DNA of 64,000 nucleotides from Siminovitchia acidinfaciens (GCF_003605385.1 NZ_QYTV02000008.1:62001-126000); one strand, 5' to 3'. Numbered from the stretch's first letter, positions 24,511-34,924 are shown. The notes: a model not told the origin generated them from the letters alone. Made by a program: numbers and translations.

Positions 24511-26343
24511 ATGTCATATCGGAAAAGGATATCTATTTTCATCACTTTAGATTCAATTATCATTTTATCAGCTTTATACTTCGGAAATTATTTAGTAACC
24601 ACGGGCTTTCCTGAATTAAATCTATTATTTGTTCTTAGTTCGTTTACCCTTTTACTTAGTTATCATGTTTTTTCTTTAATATTCAAAATTTACAAAAAGG
24701 CGTGGGAATATGCGAGTGTCGGTGAGTCGATTATTATTCTAAAAGTAGTCTCTCTATCGATCATTTCGGTTTCAGTCGTCCAGCAGCTGATGATGAATGG
24801 GCTTCATTTTAGATTGCTTGCGGTCACTTGCCTCCTATGCCTGTTGGGGATTGGAGGTACAAGATTTTGGTGGAGGATTTTTCGTGATGATTATCTAAAT
24901 AACAGCCTTTATAAAAAAAGAACCCTAATTATAGGGGCCGGTTCCGCGGGAACAATGGTTGCTAGGCAACTACTGAAGAGTATAGATTCAGACCTCAAGC
25001 TGATCGCGTATATAGATGATGATTATAATAAACATCACTTGGATATATTGGGAATTCCAGTCATTGGAGGAATTAGTCAACTGGAAAAGGCGGTTGAAGA
25101 ATTAAATATTGAAAATATTATTATTGCTATCCCTTCACTATCCAAGAAAAAATTAAACAAGATTTTCCTGGAATGCGCAAAAACAAAAGCACAAACACAG
25201 ATTCTTCCTATGCTGGAGGATCTTGTAACAGGAAAAATTTCTGTTAATAAGTTTCGTGACGTAGAAGTGGAGGACCTCTTGGGAAGGGAGCCAATTGATT
25301 TAGATATTGATAGTATTTCAGGGTATGTAACGAACAAAGTAGTGTTAGTAACCGGAGCGGGAGGATCAATTGGATCTGAAATATGTCGCCAAATATGCAA
25401 CTTCAATCCAAAGCAGTTAGTATTGCTGGGGCACGGAGAGAATAGTATTCATTCAATTGAATTAGAGCTTAAAGAAAAGTTCGAGCATTCACCTATCGAG
25501 TTATTACCCGAAATTGCAGATTTAAAAGATGCCCATAAAATGCAGTCCGTCATGAATAAGTATCGCCCAAATGTTGTATATCATGCTGCAGCCCATAAAC
25601 ATGTTCCTTTAATGGAACGAAATCCAGAAGAAGCTGTAAAAAACAACATCATCGGAACAAAGAACTTGGCAGAGGCTTCCAGCTTACATGGGGTAGAGAC
25701 GTTTGTAATGATTTCGACTGACAAAGCGGTTAATCCGACAAGTGTGATGGGGGCATCGAAGAGGCTTGCTGAAATGATTATTCAGCATATGGATAGAAAT
25801 AACAAAACGAAATTTGTGGCGGTAAGGTTTGGGAATGTTTTAGGCAGCAATGGTAGTGTAGTCCCTATATTTAAACAACAGATAAAAAAGGGGGGGCCAG
25901 TAAAAGTTACCCATCCGGAAATGGTTCGTTATTTTATGACTATACCCGAGGCTTCACGATTAGTTATCCAGGCTGGAGCCCTGGCCAATGGTGGAGAAAT
26001 TTTCATTTTGGATATGGGAGATCCCGTCAAAATAGTTGACTTGGCTAAAAATCTCATCAAATTATCCGGGTTTTCGATTGAAGATATTGGCATAGAATTT
26101 ACTGGAATCAGACCGGGAGAAAAGCTTTTTGAAGAGCTGTTAAAAGAAGATGAAATACATGAACAGCAAGTGTATACCAATATTTACATTGGGAGAACTT
26201 CAAACCTATACCTTGAAGAAATTAATGAGATTATTGAAAATTACAGTAGTTTAGAGAAGGAAATATTAAGAGAAACACTTATTAACTTGGCAAATAATCA
26301 AGTGAAACTGATAGATGAACCTCTAATATCAGCTTCAGGATAA
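24511..26343 (+). CDS. epsC: Nucleoside-diphosphate-sugar 4,6-dehydratase (EpsC, WbpM/CapD family)
   Basis: 610 residues. Four N-terminal membrane helices (from about 8 to 120) precede a first nucleotide-binding fold (LIIGAGSAGTMVARQLL, near 150) and the catalytic NAD-binding domain with VTGAGGSIGSEICRQI near 282. The catalytic segment SVMGASKRLAEM has Met where classical SDRs have Tyr, as in WbpM and CapD. The family removes water from UDP-GlcNAc to make UDP-4-keto-6-deoxy sugars, the route to bacillosamine-type amino sugars. The aminotransferase EpsN-like gene at 36266 fits the next step. GAGGAGGG precedes ATG. Confidence 0.92.
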   Translation: MSYRKRISIFITLDSIIILSALYFGNYLVTTGFPELNLLFVLSSFTLLLSYHVFSLIFKIYKKAWEYASVGESIIILKVVSLSIISVSVVQQLMMNGLHFRLLAVTCLLCLLGIGGTRFWWRIFRDDYLNNSLYKKRTLIIGAGSAGTMVARQLLKSIDSDLKLIAYIDDDYNKHHLDILGIPVIGGISQLEKAVEELNIENIIIAIPSLSKKKLNKIFLECAKTKAQTQILPMLEDLVTGKISVNKFRDVEVEDLLGREPIDLDIDSISGYVTNKVVLVTGAGGSIGSEICRQICNFNPKQLVLLGHGENSIHSIELELKEKFEHSPIELLPEIADLKDAHKMQSVMNKYRPNVVYHAAAHKHVPLMERNPEEAVKNNIIGTKNLAEASSLHGVETFVMISTDKAVNPTSVMGASKRLAEMIIQHMDRNNKTKFVAVRFGNVLGSNGSVVPIFKQQIKKGGPVKVTHPEMVRYFMTIPEASRLVIQAGALANGGEIFILDMGDPVKIVDLAKNLIKLSGFSIEDIGIEFTGIRPGEKLFEELLKEDEIHEQQVYTNIYIGRTSNLYLEEINEIIENYSSLEKEILRETLINLANNQVKLIDEPLISASG

Positions 26344-26358
26344 GGGGAGTGGAAAGTA

Positions 26359-27237
26359 ATGAAAGTAAAAAAGGCAATCATACCCGCAGCAGGATTGGGA
26401 ACAAGATTTTTACCGGCCACAAAAGCGATGCCAAAAGAAATGCTGCCGATTGTCGATAAACCGACGATTCAATATATTGTTGAAGAAGCGATAGATTCAG
26501 GAATAGAGGACATCATTATTGTAACAGGAAAGGGAAAGCGGGCCATTGAGGACCATTTCGACCATTCCTTTGAGCTGGAGCAAAACCTGTTGGAAAAAGG
26601 TAAATTTGACCTGTTGGATCAGGTTCAAAAGTCATCAAAGATGGTGGATATTCACTATATACGTCAGAAAGAACCAAAAGGACTGGGCCATGCCGTTTGG
26701 TGTGCACGTAAGTTTATAGGAGATGAACCCTTTGCTGTTTTATTGGGCGACGATATTGTCAGGGCGGAAAAACCGTGTCTTAAACAAATGATAGAACAGT
26801 ATGAACGCTATAATGCAACGATATTGGGAGTCCAGACAGTAAAAGAAGATGAAGTCTCAAGATATGGAATTGTTGACGGAGATGCTATTCGTGACCGCTT
26901 TTACAGTGTCAATAGCTTGGTAGAAAAGCCAAATCAGGAGGAGGCTCCCTCCAACTTGGCTATCATGGGGAGATATATTCTCAGTCCGAGAGTATTCGAT
27001 ATTTTATCCAAACAAAAACCAGGTGCAGGCGGCGAAATCCAGTTGACGGATGCCATTGCAGGCTTGAACCGTTTTGAAGCTGTATATGCCTATGACTTTG
27101 AGGGAGTCCGATATGATGTAGGAGAGAAGCTGGGATTTATTCAAACAACAATAGAGCTGGCCTTGCAAAGAGAAGAGTTGCGAAGTGAATTGCTTGATTA
27201 TCTATCCTCTGTTTTAGATGAACAAATGATTGGGTGA
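26359..27237 (+). CDS. gtaB: UTP-glucose-1-phosphate uridylyltransferase (GtaB/GalU)
   Basis: 292 residues, full length. The nucleotide-binding start is [23 protein letters not shown]; the downstream motifs [22 protein letters not shown] and GEIQLTDAI are all family-specific. It makes UDP-glucose, the donor for glucosyl residues and, through GalE, UDP-galactose. GAGTGGAAAG precedes ATG. It lies 15 bases after epsC and overlaps or touches the next gene. Placing gtaB in the eps operon is a difference from B. subtilis, where it lies elsewhere. Confidence 0.95.
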   Translation: MKVKKAIIPAAGLGTRFLPATKAMPKEMLPIVDKPTIQYIVEEAIDSGIEDIIIVTGKGKRAIEDHFDHSFELEQNLLEKGKFDLLDQVQKSSKMVDIHYIRQKEPKGLGHAVWCARKFIGDEPFAVLLGDDIVRAEKPCLKQMIEQYERYNATILGVQTVKEDEVSRYGIVDGDAIRDRFYSVNSLVEKPNQEEAPSNLAIMGRYILSPRVFDILSKQKPGAGGEIQLTDAIAGLNRFEAVYAYDFEGVRYDVGEKLGFIQTTIELALQREELRSELLDYLSSVLDEQMIG

Positions 27238-27242
27238 TGGTT

Positions 27243-28391
27243 ATGGCAAGTAAAATTTTGTTTTGTGCAACAGTAGATTATCATTTTAGTGCTTTTCATC
27301 TGCCCTATTTAAAATGGTTTAAAGAACAGGGATGGGAGGTTCACATTGCTGCTGCGGGTAACATGGAGCTTCCTTACGTAGACAAGAAATATGACATACC
27401 TATTCAAAGATCCCCATTCAAAAGAAAGAACTTAGATGCATATAAGAAATTGAAATCAATCATTGATAACAATCATTATAAAATCATTCATTGTCATACA
27501 CCGATGGGGGGAGTCTTATCACGATTGGCAGCCCGGCATACAAGAAAACAGGATACTAAGGTAATTTATACTGCGCATGGCTTTCATTTTTGTAAAGGCG
27601 CGCCTCGCCATAACTGGATGATTTATTATCCTATTGAAAAATGGCTTTCCGGGTACACGGATTGTTTAATCACTATTAATGAAGAGGACTATAATCTTGC
27701 GGTGAATCAATTCAAAGCTAATCAAATAGAACACGTTCATGGTGTAGGGGTTGATACGGAACTGTATACTCCGGTCGCTGAATTCTCTAAATCAGTGCTT
27801 AGAGCCAAGTATCATTATCAAGATGATGCTTTTTTGATGTTTTACGCCGCTGAATTTAATAAAAATAAAAACCAAAAAGTTCTCCTTGAAGCACTAGCTT
27901 TGATAAAAGAGCAAGTACCAAATGCAAAGCTTTTATTAGCAGGAGAAGGCCCACTTATGGACGAATGTAAACAGCTTTCAATCGATCTTAATATAGAGGG
28001 TATGATTCATTTCCTCGGCTATCGTAATGACATCGATTCATTATTAAAAATGTGTGATATTTCCGTGGCATCTAGTTTACGGGAAGGCTTACCTGTCAAT
28101 ATATTGGAAGCCATGGCTTGCGGGTTACCCATTATAGCGGTTGAAAACAGAGGGCATAGAGAGCTTGTATATGTTGATAAAAACGGGTGGCTTGTTGGAA
28201 ATAATGCTATTGAAATTTCTGAAAAAATCATTAGTCTTGCGGAAAATGGGGATTTAAGAAGAGAGTTTGGAAGCCAAAGTCGAAAGATCATTTTGGCTAA
28301 ATATAGTTTAAATAAAATTTTAGATGAAAAGTGCAAAATTTATAAAAGATATATGGATGATTTGGAGGAAGTTCAGTGGGCGGTCCATTAA
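27243..28391 (+). CDS. epsD: Glycosyltransferase family 4 (EpsD)
   Basis: About 382 residues, GT-B fold. The N-terminus KILFCATVDYHFSAFHLPYLKWFK and the segments VIYTAHGFHFCKGAP and LITINEEDY match B. subtilis EpsD closely as I know it. The donor-binding half has the usual GT4 features (EFNKNKNQKVLLEAL, GEGPLMDEC, SLREGLPVNILEAMACG with the Glu-x7-Glu motif). ATG 27243 follows GGTGATGG; an earlier GTG at 27234 is in frame. The end overlaps the next gene by 16 bases. The linkage formed is unknown. Confidence 0.9.
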   Translation: MASKILFCATVDYHFSAFHLPYLKWFKEQGWEVHIAAAGNMELPYVDKKYDIPIQRSPFKRKNLDAYKKLKSIIDNNHYKIIHCHTPMGGVLSRLAARHTRKQDTKVIYTAHGFHFCKGAPRHNWMIYYPIEKWLSGYTDCLITINEEDYNLAVNQFKANQIEHVHGVGVDTELYTPVAEFSKSVLRAKYHYQDDAFLMFYAAEFNKNKNQKVLLEALALIKEQVPNAKLLLAGEGPLMDECKQLSIDLNIEGMIHFLGYRNDIDSLLKMCDISVASSLREGLPVNILEAMACGLPIIAVENRGHRELVYVDKNGWLVGNNAIEISEKIISLAENGDLRREFGSQSRKIILAKYSLNKILDEKCKIYKRYMDDLEEVQWAVH

Positions 28392-29485
28392 GGGTATTAC
28401 ATGTCGTCGTAAATATGAACAGGGGCGGAGCCGAAACACTTATTATGAACTTATATCGAAACATTGATCGCTCCAAGGTTCAATTTGATTTCTTAACATG
28501 CAGGGCCGGGGTATTCGATGAAGAAATTTCAACAATGGGCGGGAGAATCCATCGAATTCCTTATATTTCGGATGTGGGACATTTCAAATATATAAAGGCC
28601 TTAACACAGTTTTTTTCCGAACAGGATCATTATGAAATCGTCCATTCGCACTTAGATAAGATGAGTGGAGTTGTGCTTCGGGCAGCAAAAAATGCTGGGG
28701 TTCCTGTCAGGATTTCACATAGTCATAATACGCAAAGTGAAGGAGGAATAGCTACAAGAACATATAAGTGGCTTGCTGGAACATTAATTCCTCGTAATTC
28801 GACAACATTCTTTGCTTGTTCTACTGAAGCTGCAAAATGGTTATTTAATGGGAAGTCACAAACCGCTCAAATATTAAAAAATGGGATAGAATATGAAAAA
28901 TTTGCTTTCTCACATGAGGTAAGAAAGCAAGTAAGAGATGAATTGCAGCTGAATAATAAACATTATGTGCTTGGACATGTAGGAAGGTTTTCTCTCCAGA
29001 AAAATCATTCATTTCTCATAGATGTCTTTGCAAAATACTCTAAGATGAATGATCATGCGGTTCTTTTACTTATTGGGGATGGTCCTTTACGCAAGGAAAT
29101 GGAAGAGAAAGTCCGGACTTTGTATCTAGAAAAAAAGGTGTTCTTTTTAGGGGTAAGAAGTGACATTAACCGAGTACTTCAAGGATTGGATTTGTTTGTT
29201 TTTCCGTCTTTGCACGAAGGTTTGCCCGTTTCGTTAATGGAAGCGCAAGGAGCAGATTTACCCTGTCTCATATCGGATCGTATTTCAAAAGAAGTTGATC
29301 TAGGAGTGCACTTAGTTCATTATGCGTCTTTGGAAGATACAGTGGAATGGGCAGAGCAAATAAAAAAAATTTCAAATAAGTGTATTTCAAAAACTAATGT
29401 CCCTGCAGCTTTAACAGCCCAAGGCTATGATATTACAGCCACTGCTAATCAGATTGAAGATTTTTATTTATCCGTTTCGGGGTGA
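28376..29485 (+). CDS. Glycosyltransferase family 4 (EpsF-like)
   Basis: 369 residues. The N-terminal LRVLHVVVNMNRGGAETLIMNLYR is the EpsF-type start with the GGAE glycine motif. The C-terminal domain has GHVGRFSLQKNHSFLIDVF, IGDGPLRKEME and PSLHEGLPVSLMEAQ. It starts with GTG 28376 behind GGAGGA, overlapping epsD. A second EpsF-like gene is at 31505. Both should transfer hexoses or amino sugars from nucleotide donors onto the lipid-linked repeat unit at the inner face of the membrane. Confidence 0.88.
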   Translation: MGGPLRVLHVVVNMNRGGAETLIMNLYRNIDRSKVQFDFLTCRAGVFDEEISTMGGRIHRIPYISDVGHFKYIKALTQFFSEQDHYEIVHSHLDKMSGVVLRAAKNAGVPVRISHSHNTQSEGGIATRTYKWLAGTLIPRNSTTFFACSTEAAKWLFNGKSQTAQILKNGIEYEKFAFSHEVRKQVRDELQLNNKHYVLGHVGRFSLQKNHSFLIDVFAKYSKMNDHAVLLLIGDGPLRKEMEEKVRTLYLEKKVFFLGVRSDINRVLQGLDLFVFPSLHEGLPVSLMEAQGADLPCLISDRISKEVDLGVHLVHYASLEDTVEWAEQIKKISNKCISKTNVPAALTAQGYDITATANQIEDFYLSVSG

Positions 29486-29492
29486 ACAAAAA

Positions 29493-30383
29493 ATGAAGCT
29501 ACTAACCGTTTTTACTCCGACTTATAATCGGGCATATTGTTTGGATAACTGCTACCAAAGTCTATTGCGCCAGACTAGTAAGGATTTTGTTTGGCTCATT
29601 GTAGACGATGGGTCTACGGATAACACAAAGCAGTTAGTAGATGAATGGATAAAAGATAATAAAATTGAAATAAGATATTACTGGCAAGAAAATCTAGGTA
29701 TGCATGGGGCGCATAATACTGCTTACGACCTTATTCATACTGAAATAAATGTTTGTATTGATTCCGATGATTGTATGCCAGATGATGCTGTAGAAAAGAT
29801 AAATGCCTTTTGGAGAAAATTTGGAAGTGAAGAAGTAAGCGGCATCATTGGACTCGACTCATACACGAATCAACAAATCATCGGTACAAAATTACCTGTA
29901 CACCTCAAAAGCTCCACGTTGTTTGATCTCTATCATAAGTATGGGGTTATGGGAGATAAAAAGCTTGTATATCGAACAACATTGACAAAACAGTATCGGT
30001 ATCCTATTTTCGCCAACGAAAAATATGTAGGGCTCGCTTATAAGTATTATATGCTCGATAAACAATACAAAATGTTACTTCTAAATGAAGTATTGTGCTG
30101 TGTTGAGTATTTACCAGATGGTTCTTCTTTAAATATGTTAAATCAATACGTAAAAAACCCGAAAGGCTTTGCTTTTTATAGAAAAGAACTCATGAAGCTC
30201 CCTTTTGCAAGTCTAACATTTAAATTTAGGCAGGCAATACATTATGTATCTAGCAGCTTATTGATGGATAATAAAAAGTTTTTAGGAGAATCACCTAATA
30301 AAGGCTTAACGATATTAGCTATCCCCTTTGGCATCCTATTATATCTTTATATTACATCCAAAACTAGGACTGCACCGGGGTGA
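29493..30383 (+). CDS. Glycosyltransferase family 2
   Basis: 296 residues, GT-A fold: TVFTPTYNRAYCLDNCYQSLLRQT, then WLIVDDGSTDNT and the DxD-type site CIDSDDCM near residue 90. The middle and C-terminal parts are shared with uncharacterised capsule GT2 enzymes. It does not look like EpsE (the flagellar clutch enzyme). ATG 29493 follows GGGGTG; the longer reading from 29427 lies inside the preceding gene. The C-terminus has a hydrophobic stretch (LTILAIPFGILLYLYI) that may bind the membrane. Confidence 0.85.
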   Translation: MKLLTVFTPTYNRAYCLDNCYQSLLRQTSKDFVWLIVDDGSTDNTKQLVDEWIKDNKIEIRYYWQENLGMHGAHNTAYDLIHTEINVCIDSDDCMPDDAVEKINAFWRKFGSEEVSGIIGLDSYTNQQIIGTKLPVHLKSSTLFDLYHKYGVMGDKKLVYRTTLTKQYRYPIFANEKYVGLAYKYYMLDKQYKMLLLNEVLCCVEYLPDGSSLNMLNQYVKNPKGFAFYRKELMKLPFASLTFKFRQAIHYVSSSLLMDNKKFLGESPNKGLTILAIPFGILLYLYITSKTRTAPG

Positions 30384-30428
30384 TATAACATTCTATGCTG
30401 TCCTCTTTTATTGGAAAGGAAAGGAAAT

Positions 30429-31508
30429 ATGACTGTTCTGTGGATCAATCTTGCTATCGTTTTTATTTTATCTTTTTTTGCAAGGTACTTCGCTACAGCT
30501 GTAGTTGCAACAGGAACAACACCTCCTATTAGACCGAACAAAATATTAGTATTAGCTGCTCTTATACCATTAGTACTTATTTCAGGCCTCAGATCAGGTA
30601 TAGGCGATACTTTTTTTTATAAACATATATATGTGATTAATGATTTTACATGGGAGTATATCCTATCCCAGAAAGATATTGCATTTGGGATTCTCCAAAT
30701 GCTCTTAAAAAAATTCTCAGATGATCCTCAGATATTAATTCTTACAACTGCTTTAATTACTAATGTACTGATTGTATATGTCCTATATAAATATTCACGG
30801 ATGTTCGAGCTTAGTATGTATGTGTATATTACAGGGGGCTTATTTTTAGTTTCAATGAATGGGATAAGGCAAGTGTTAGCTGCGGCGATTATATTTACTG
30901 CGACAAAATATTTAATCGAGGGTAATTGGATTAAGTATTTTTTGATTGTTCTTCTGGCCTCAGCTTTTCATCAAAGCGCATTAATATTAATCCCTATATA
31001 TTTTTTTGTAAGATATAAAGCCTGGTCAAAAGCAACGTTGCTTCTTCTTGTATTTTCAGTAGTCATCGTAGCAGGTTATGCTCAATTTTCCTCCATATTA
31101 TTTTCTGCACTTGAAGAAACGCAATACGGTCACTACTCAGACTTTCATGAAGGTGGAGCAAACGCCATTAGGGTTGCAGTAAATGCCACCCCCCTTTTAA
31201 TTGCTTTCCTTGGTAGAGAGAAATTCAGAGAGATATTTCCCAGCAGTGATTACATCGTTAATATGGCTCTGATTGGTTTTATGTTCATGATTATATCAAC
31301 ACAAAACTGGATTTTTGCAAGGTTTTCAATTTATTTTAGTTTGTATCAATTAATCTTGATATCTTGGATAGTAAAGCTTTTCAGTGATAAAAATCAAAGG
31401 CTCATTTACTATTTATTATTGATTTGTTACCTCCTATATTTCTTCTATGAAAATGTGATTAGTTTAAATATCATATATGAAAGTGATTTTTTTGGTGGGA
31501 GCAAATGA
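30429..31508 (+). CDS. epsG: EpsG-family polysaccharide polymerase
   Basis: About 359 residues with ten or more hydrophobic helices. The conserved GLRSGIGDTFFYKHIY segment near residue 55, a SAFHQSALILIPIYF segment near 180 and a long periplasmic/extracellular loop are characteristic of the EpsG family, Wzy-like polymerases that join repeat units outside the membrane. ATG 30429 follows AAAGGAAA. The stop overlaps the next gene by four bases. It is the only polymerase of this kind seen in the locus. Confidence 0.88.
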   Translation: MTVLWINLAIVFILSFFARYFATAVVATGTTPPIRPNKILVLAALIPLVLISGLRSGIGDTFFYKHIYVINDFTWEYILSQKDIAFGILQMLLKKFSDDPQILILTTALITNVLIVYVLYKYSRMFELSMYVYITGGLFLVSMNGIRQVLAAAIIFTATKYLIEGNWIKYFLIVLLASAFHQSALILIPIYFFVRYKAWSKATLLLLVFSVVIVAGYAQFSSILFSALEETQYGHYSDFHEGGANAIRVAVNATPLLIAFLGREKFREIFPSSDYIVNMALIGFMFMIISTQNWIFARFSIYFSLYQLILISWIVKLFSDKNQRLIYYLLLICYLLYFFYENVISLNIIYESDFFGGSK

Positions 31509-32650
31509 CCAAATTAGACCACCCTAAAAGGGTCTTGCATATTGTAAGTTCAATGGGACGAGGCGGGGCTGAAACACTGATCATGAATATATACAGAAAT
31601 ATAGATCGGAAAAAGCTCCAATTTGATTTTATCACCCATAGCAAGGCATCTGGTGACTTTGACGATGAAATAAAATCAATGGGTGGCACTATATATAATA
31701 TATCGAGCCTTGGCACAAAGGGTCCAATGAATTATATAAAGCAATTAGTTAATGTGATGTCTTCCAATGATTATGTAGCCGTCCATGCTCATACTGACTA
31801 CCAAAGCGGCTTTCCAGCGTTGGCGGCTAAAATTTGTGGGATAAAAAATAGAATTTGTCATTCGCATAGTAATTTTTGGTTGAAAAGCAATAGTTTTAAA
31901 ACATGGTTCACGCTTAAAATTTTGCAAGCTCTAATTAAGTCCTCCGCTACAAAGTTTTGCAGTTGTAGTGAAGAAGCTGCGGAATTCTTATTTGGTAAAA
32001 GGACGGTTATTAATGGCGGTGTACACATCCTGAAAAATGGAATTGACATAAGTGAATATATCGATATTGAAGCAAATAGTAGAGAAAGTGTGTTGAAAGA
32101 ACTTGATTTATCAGAAGATACAAAAATCGTTGGTCATGTAGGGCGTTTTTCAGAATCAAAGAATCATAAGTTCATCTTAAAAATCATGAAAAAGCTGGTT
32201 GAAGAAGACAATCGTTTTACAGCTGTTTTAATCGGGGATGGCCCACTAAGAAAAACAATTGAAATGGAAGCTAAAAAATTGCGGATACGAGATCATATAA
32301 AATTTTTAGGGGTGAGGTCAGATATTCCTAGGCTTATGAATGCTTTTGACGTTTTTCTTTTCCCTTCATTATTTGAGGGGTTCGGTATCGTGATGTTAGA
32401 GGCTCAGTGCTCAGGGACGCCATGTATTGCATCGGACTTCGTGCCTAAAAGTACGGACATGGAGTTAGGTTTAGTAAAATACTTTCAACTAGAGGATGAC
32501 ATTGATAAATGGTGTGATGGCATTAAAGCAGCTGTATTAATGGATGGCCCAACTAACAATTCACGTATAAAAAACATCTCTAAACTTGGTTTTAACATTC
32601 AAGAAAATTTGAATGATTGGTTAAAATTATACGGAATTCAAAGCCAGTAA
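31505..32650 (+). CDS. epsF: Glycosyltransferase family 4 (EpsF)
   Basis: 381 residues. The N-terminus PKRVLHIVSSMGRGGAETLIMNIYRNID and the segments VHAHTDYQSGFPALAAKI and ICHSHSN resemble B. subtilis EpsF more closely than the earlier paralogue at 28376. GT-B donor site motifs: GHVGRFSESKNHKFILKIM, IGDGPLRK, PSLFEGFGIVMLEAQCSG. The ATG start overlaps the epsG stop by four bases, so the two are translationally coupled. Donor and acceptor are not predictable from sequence. Confidence 0.88.
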   Translation: MTKLDHPKRVLHIVSSMGRGGAETLIMNIYRNIDRKKLQFDFITHSKASGDFDDEIKSMGGTIYNISSLGTKGPMNYIKQLVNVMSSNDYVAVHAHTDYQSGFPALAAKICGIKNRICHSHSNFWLKSNSFKTWFTLKILQALIKSSATKFCSCSEEAAEFLFGKRTVINGGVHILKNGIDISEYIDIEANSRESVLKELDLSEDTKIVGHVGRFSESKNHKFILKIMKKLVEEDNRFTAVLIGDGPLRKTIEMEAKKLRIRDHIKFLGVRSDIPRLMNAFDVFLFPSLFEGFGIVMLEAQCSGTPCIASDFVPKSTDMELGLVKYFQLEDDIDKWCDGIKAAVLMDGPTNNSRIKNISKLGFNIQENLNDWLKLYGIQSQ

Positions 32651-32665
32651 AGAGGTGTTATATTA

Positions 32666-33865
32666 ATGAAGAAAAAAATTTTAATTGCTTCTTTTGATTT
32701 GGCAATAGGTGGTGTAGAACGCAGTTTAATCGGCTTATTAAATCAATTAGACTATAGTACATATGATGTGGATTTAATGCTATTTAAACACGAAGGAGAA
32801 TTTCTTCCATTCCTGCCTGAGGGGCCGCATCTTTTGGATGAGGTGCCTCAATATGCAACTTTCAGGAAGTCTATTTATCAAATTTTAAAAGAAGGATATT
32901 ATCCGATTGGTGTTTCGAGATTGTTAGCTAGATCCCTAAGTTCCATTCATGGGAAAATCAAACGTATTGATGAACCGGGTTATTTGGCGATTCAGTACGG
33001 TTGGGAAATGTCAACTCCCTTTCTCCCAAAACTAAATAAAGAATATGATGTGGCCATAGGTTTTCTATGGCCACATCATTTTATAGGGGAAAAAGTAAAA
33101 GCAAAGAAAAAAATTGGTTGGATACATACGGATTACTCAAATATATATGTGAACAAAAAGTTGGAAAGCCATATGTGGAATAAGTTAGATAATATTGTTG
33201 CTGTCTCTAATGATTGTTCAAAAACGTTTCTGAATATTTTTCCGAGTTTCAAAGGGAAAACGTCTGTCATTGAAAATGTCCTTTCACCTCTAATAATCAG
33301 AGAGCAAGCTAATTTAGAGATGCCGACAGAAATTAAGAAATTACCAGGAAAAACGATTTTAGTAACAGTCGGCAGATTTTCACATGCAAAAGGTTTGGAT
33401 TATGCCATAAGAGCATGTAAGGAATTACTTGATACCGGATATGATGTTGAATGGTATGTGGTGGGATATGGACCTCTTGAAGATGAGCTAAATAAATTAA
33501 TTAATGAATTAAATCTTAAGGATCGCTTTTTTTTACTAGGCAAAAAGATTAATCCTTATCCTTATATAAAAGCATGTGACATCTATGTTCAACCATCCAG
33601 ATATGAAGGGAAGGCTGTAACCATTCGTGAAGCGCAGATTCTAGGAAAGCCAGTCGTAATGACTAATTTTCCTACCGCAAAAAGCCAAGCGCGAGATGAG
33701 TATGATGCGTTAATCACACCACTTAGTACCTCAGGGATTGTAAAAGGGATAAAGAGATTAGTAGATAATGAGGATTTAAGGGCAAGACTAATCTCAAATA
33801 TACGCAAAAAGGATTATGGAAACGAGACCGAAGTGGAGAAGTTATATCAGTTAATTGAAGCGTAA
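32666..33865 (+). CDS. Glycosyltransferase family 4, locus-specific subfamily (copy 1)
   Basis: 399 residues. The start KKKILIASFDLAIGGVERSLIGLLNQL is a GT-B acceptor-side glycine motif (GGVE). The C-terminal half has VTVGRFSHAKGLDYAI, VVGYGPLED, YPYIKACDIYVQPSRYEGKAVTIREAQ. The same NPYPYI...CDIYVQPSR pattern appears in the genes at 38867, 40076 and 51090, marking one subfamily expanded in this locus. A good ribosome site (AGAGGTG) lies upstream. Confidence 0.85.
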   Translation: MKKKILIASFDLAIGGVERSLIGLLNQLDYSTYDVDLMLFKHEGEFLPFLPEGPHLLDEVPQYATFRKSIYQILKEGYYPIGVSRLLARSLSSIHGKIKRIDEPGYLAIQYGWEMSTPFLPKLNKEYDVAIGFLWPHHFIGEKVKAKKKIGWIHTDYSNIYVNKKLESHMWNKLDNIVAVSNDCSKTFLNIFPSFKGKTSVIENVLSPLIIREQANLEMPTEIKKLPGKTILVTVGRFSHAKGLDYAIRACKELLDTGYDVEWYVVGYGPLEDELNKLINELNLKDRFFLLGKKINPYPYIKACDIYVQPSRYEGKAVTIREAQILGKPVVMTNFPTAKSQARDEYDALITPLSTSGIVKGIKRLVDNEDLRARLISNIRKKDYGNETEVEKLYQLIEA

Positions 33866-33889
33866 TCTAAAGGTAAGGGGGGATGAAAA

Positions 33890-34924
33890 ATGGCTATACT
33901 TATTACTGGTGGAGCCGGGTACATTGGCAGTCATACGTGTGTCGAATTGTTGAAGGCAGGTTATGAAATTGTCGTGGTCGATAATTATCTTAATAGTAAA
34001 CCTGAATCATTAAAGCGTGTGAGTGAGATTACAGGTAAGAGCTTTGATGTTTATCATGTTGACTTGATGGATGAGAAGAGTTTAGACCAAGTGTTTATCG
34101 AAAACCCCATCGAAGCTGTCATTCATTTTGCCGGATTAAAGTCGGTTGGAGAATCAGTTAAAACTCCACTATTGTACTATGAACATAATATTATTAGTAC
34201 AGTCAAATTGTGTAACGTAATGGAGAAGTACAATGTAAAAAATCTTGTTTTTAGTTCATCAGCTACTGTTTATGGAGAGCCTGAGCGCATTCCAATTTCT
34301 GAAGATTCTCCATTAAAGGCAATGAATCCATACGGTCGTACAAAACTTATAATCGAAGAACTCTTATCTGATCTTTATGAATCCGATCATAATTGGAGTA
34401 TTGCACTTTTAAGATACTTTAATCCAATTGGAGCGCATGAAAGTGGACTAATAGGTGAGGCTCCAAATGGAATTCCGAACAATTTGATGCCATATATTAC
34501 TCAAGTGGCAATTGGAAAGTTAAAAGAACTAAATGTTCTTGGGAATAATTATCCAACTTGTGATGGTACTGGTATAAGGGATTACATTCATGTGGTCGAT
34601 CTTGCAAAAGGTCATTTAAAAGCACTTGAAAAAATAACCGAAATAAATGGGGTCAATGCGTATAATCTTGGGACTGGTAAAGGATATAGTGTCTTAGAAG
34701 TGGTTGCAGCTTTTGAAAAAGCATCAGATGTAAAAATACCTTGTAAAATTGTTGGTCCAAGACCAGGCGATATAGCTATATGTTATGCAGACCCGTCTAA
34801 AGCTCAAATGGAACTTGGATGGATTGCTGAAAAAGGCGTTGAAGAAATGTGTGCAGATTCGTGGAGATGGCAATCTAGTAACCCAAATGGGTATGACACA
34901 AAAACTAAAATTAAGATAACATAA
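33890..34924 (+). CDS. galE: UDP-glucose 4-epimerase
   Basis: 344 residues. The NAD-binding start is ILITGGAGYIGSHTCVELLKAG; the catalytic Ser/Tyr/Lys triad lies in FSSSATVYG and NPYGRTKLIIEE; downstream are LRYFNPIGAHESG and GTGIRDYIHVVDLAKGH. It interconverts UDP-glucose and UDP-galactose, so UDP-galactose for the polymer can come from the gtaB product. AGGGGGGATG precedes the start. A hairpin terminator overlaps its stop codon. Confidence 0.93.
   Translation: MAILITGGAGYIGSHTCVELLKAGYEIVVVDNYLNSKPESLKRVSEITGKSFDVYHVDLMDEKSLDQVFIENPIEAVIHFAGLKSVGESVKTPLLYYEHNIISTVKLCNVMEKYNVKNLVFSSSATVYGEPERIPISEDSPLKAMNPYGRTKLIIEELLSDLYESDHNWSIALLRYFNPIGAHESGLIGEAPNGIPNNLMPYITQVAIGKLKELNVLGNNYPTCDGTGIRDYIHVVDLAKGHLKALEKITEINGVNAYNLGTGKGYSVLEVVAAFEKASDVKIPCKIVGPRPGDIAICYADPSKAQMELGWIAEKGVEEMCADSWRWQSSNPNGYDTKTKIKIT

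Noticed and set aside
29493-30383. EpsE flagellar clutch homologue
   Set aside because: The GT2 core is present, but the sequence outside it does not resemble EpsE, so no clutch role is claimed.
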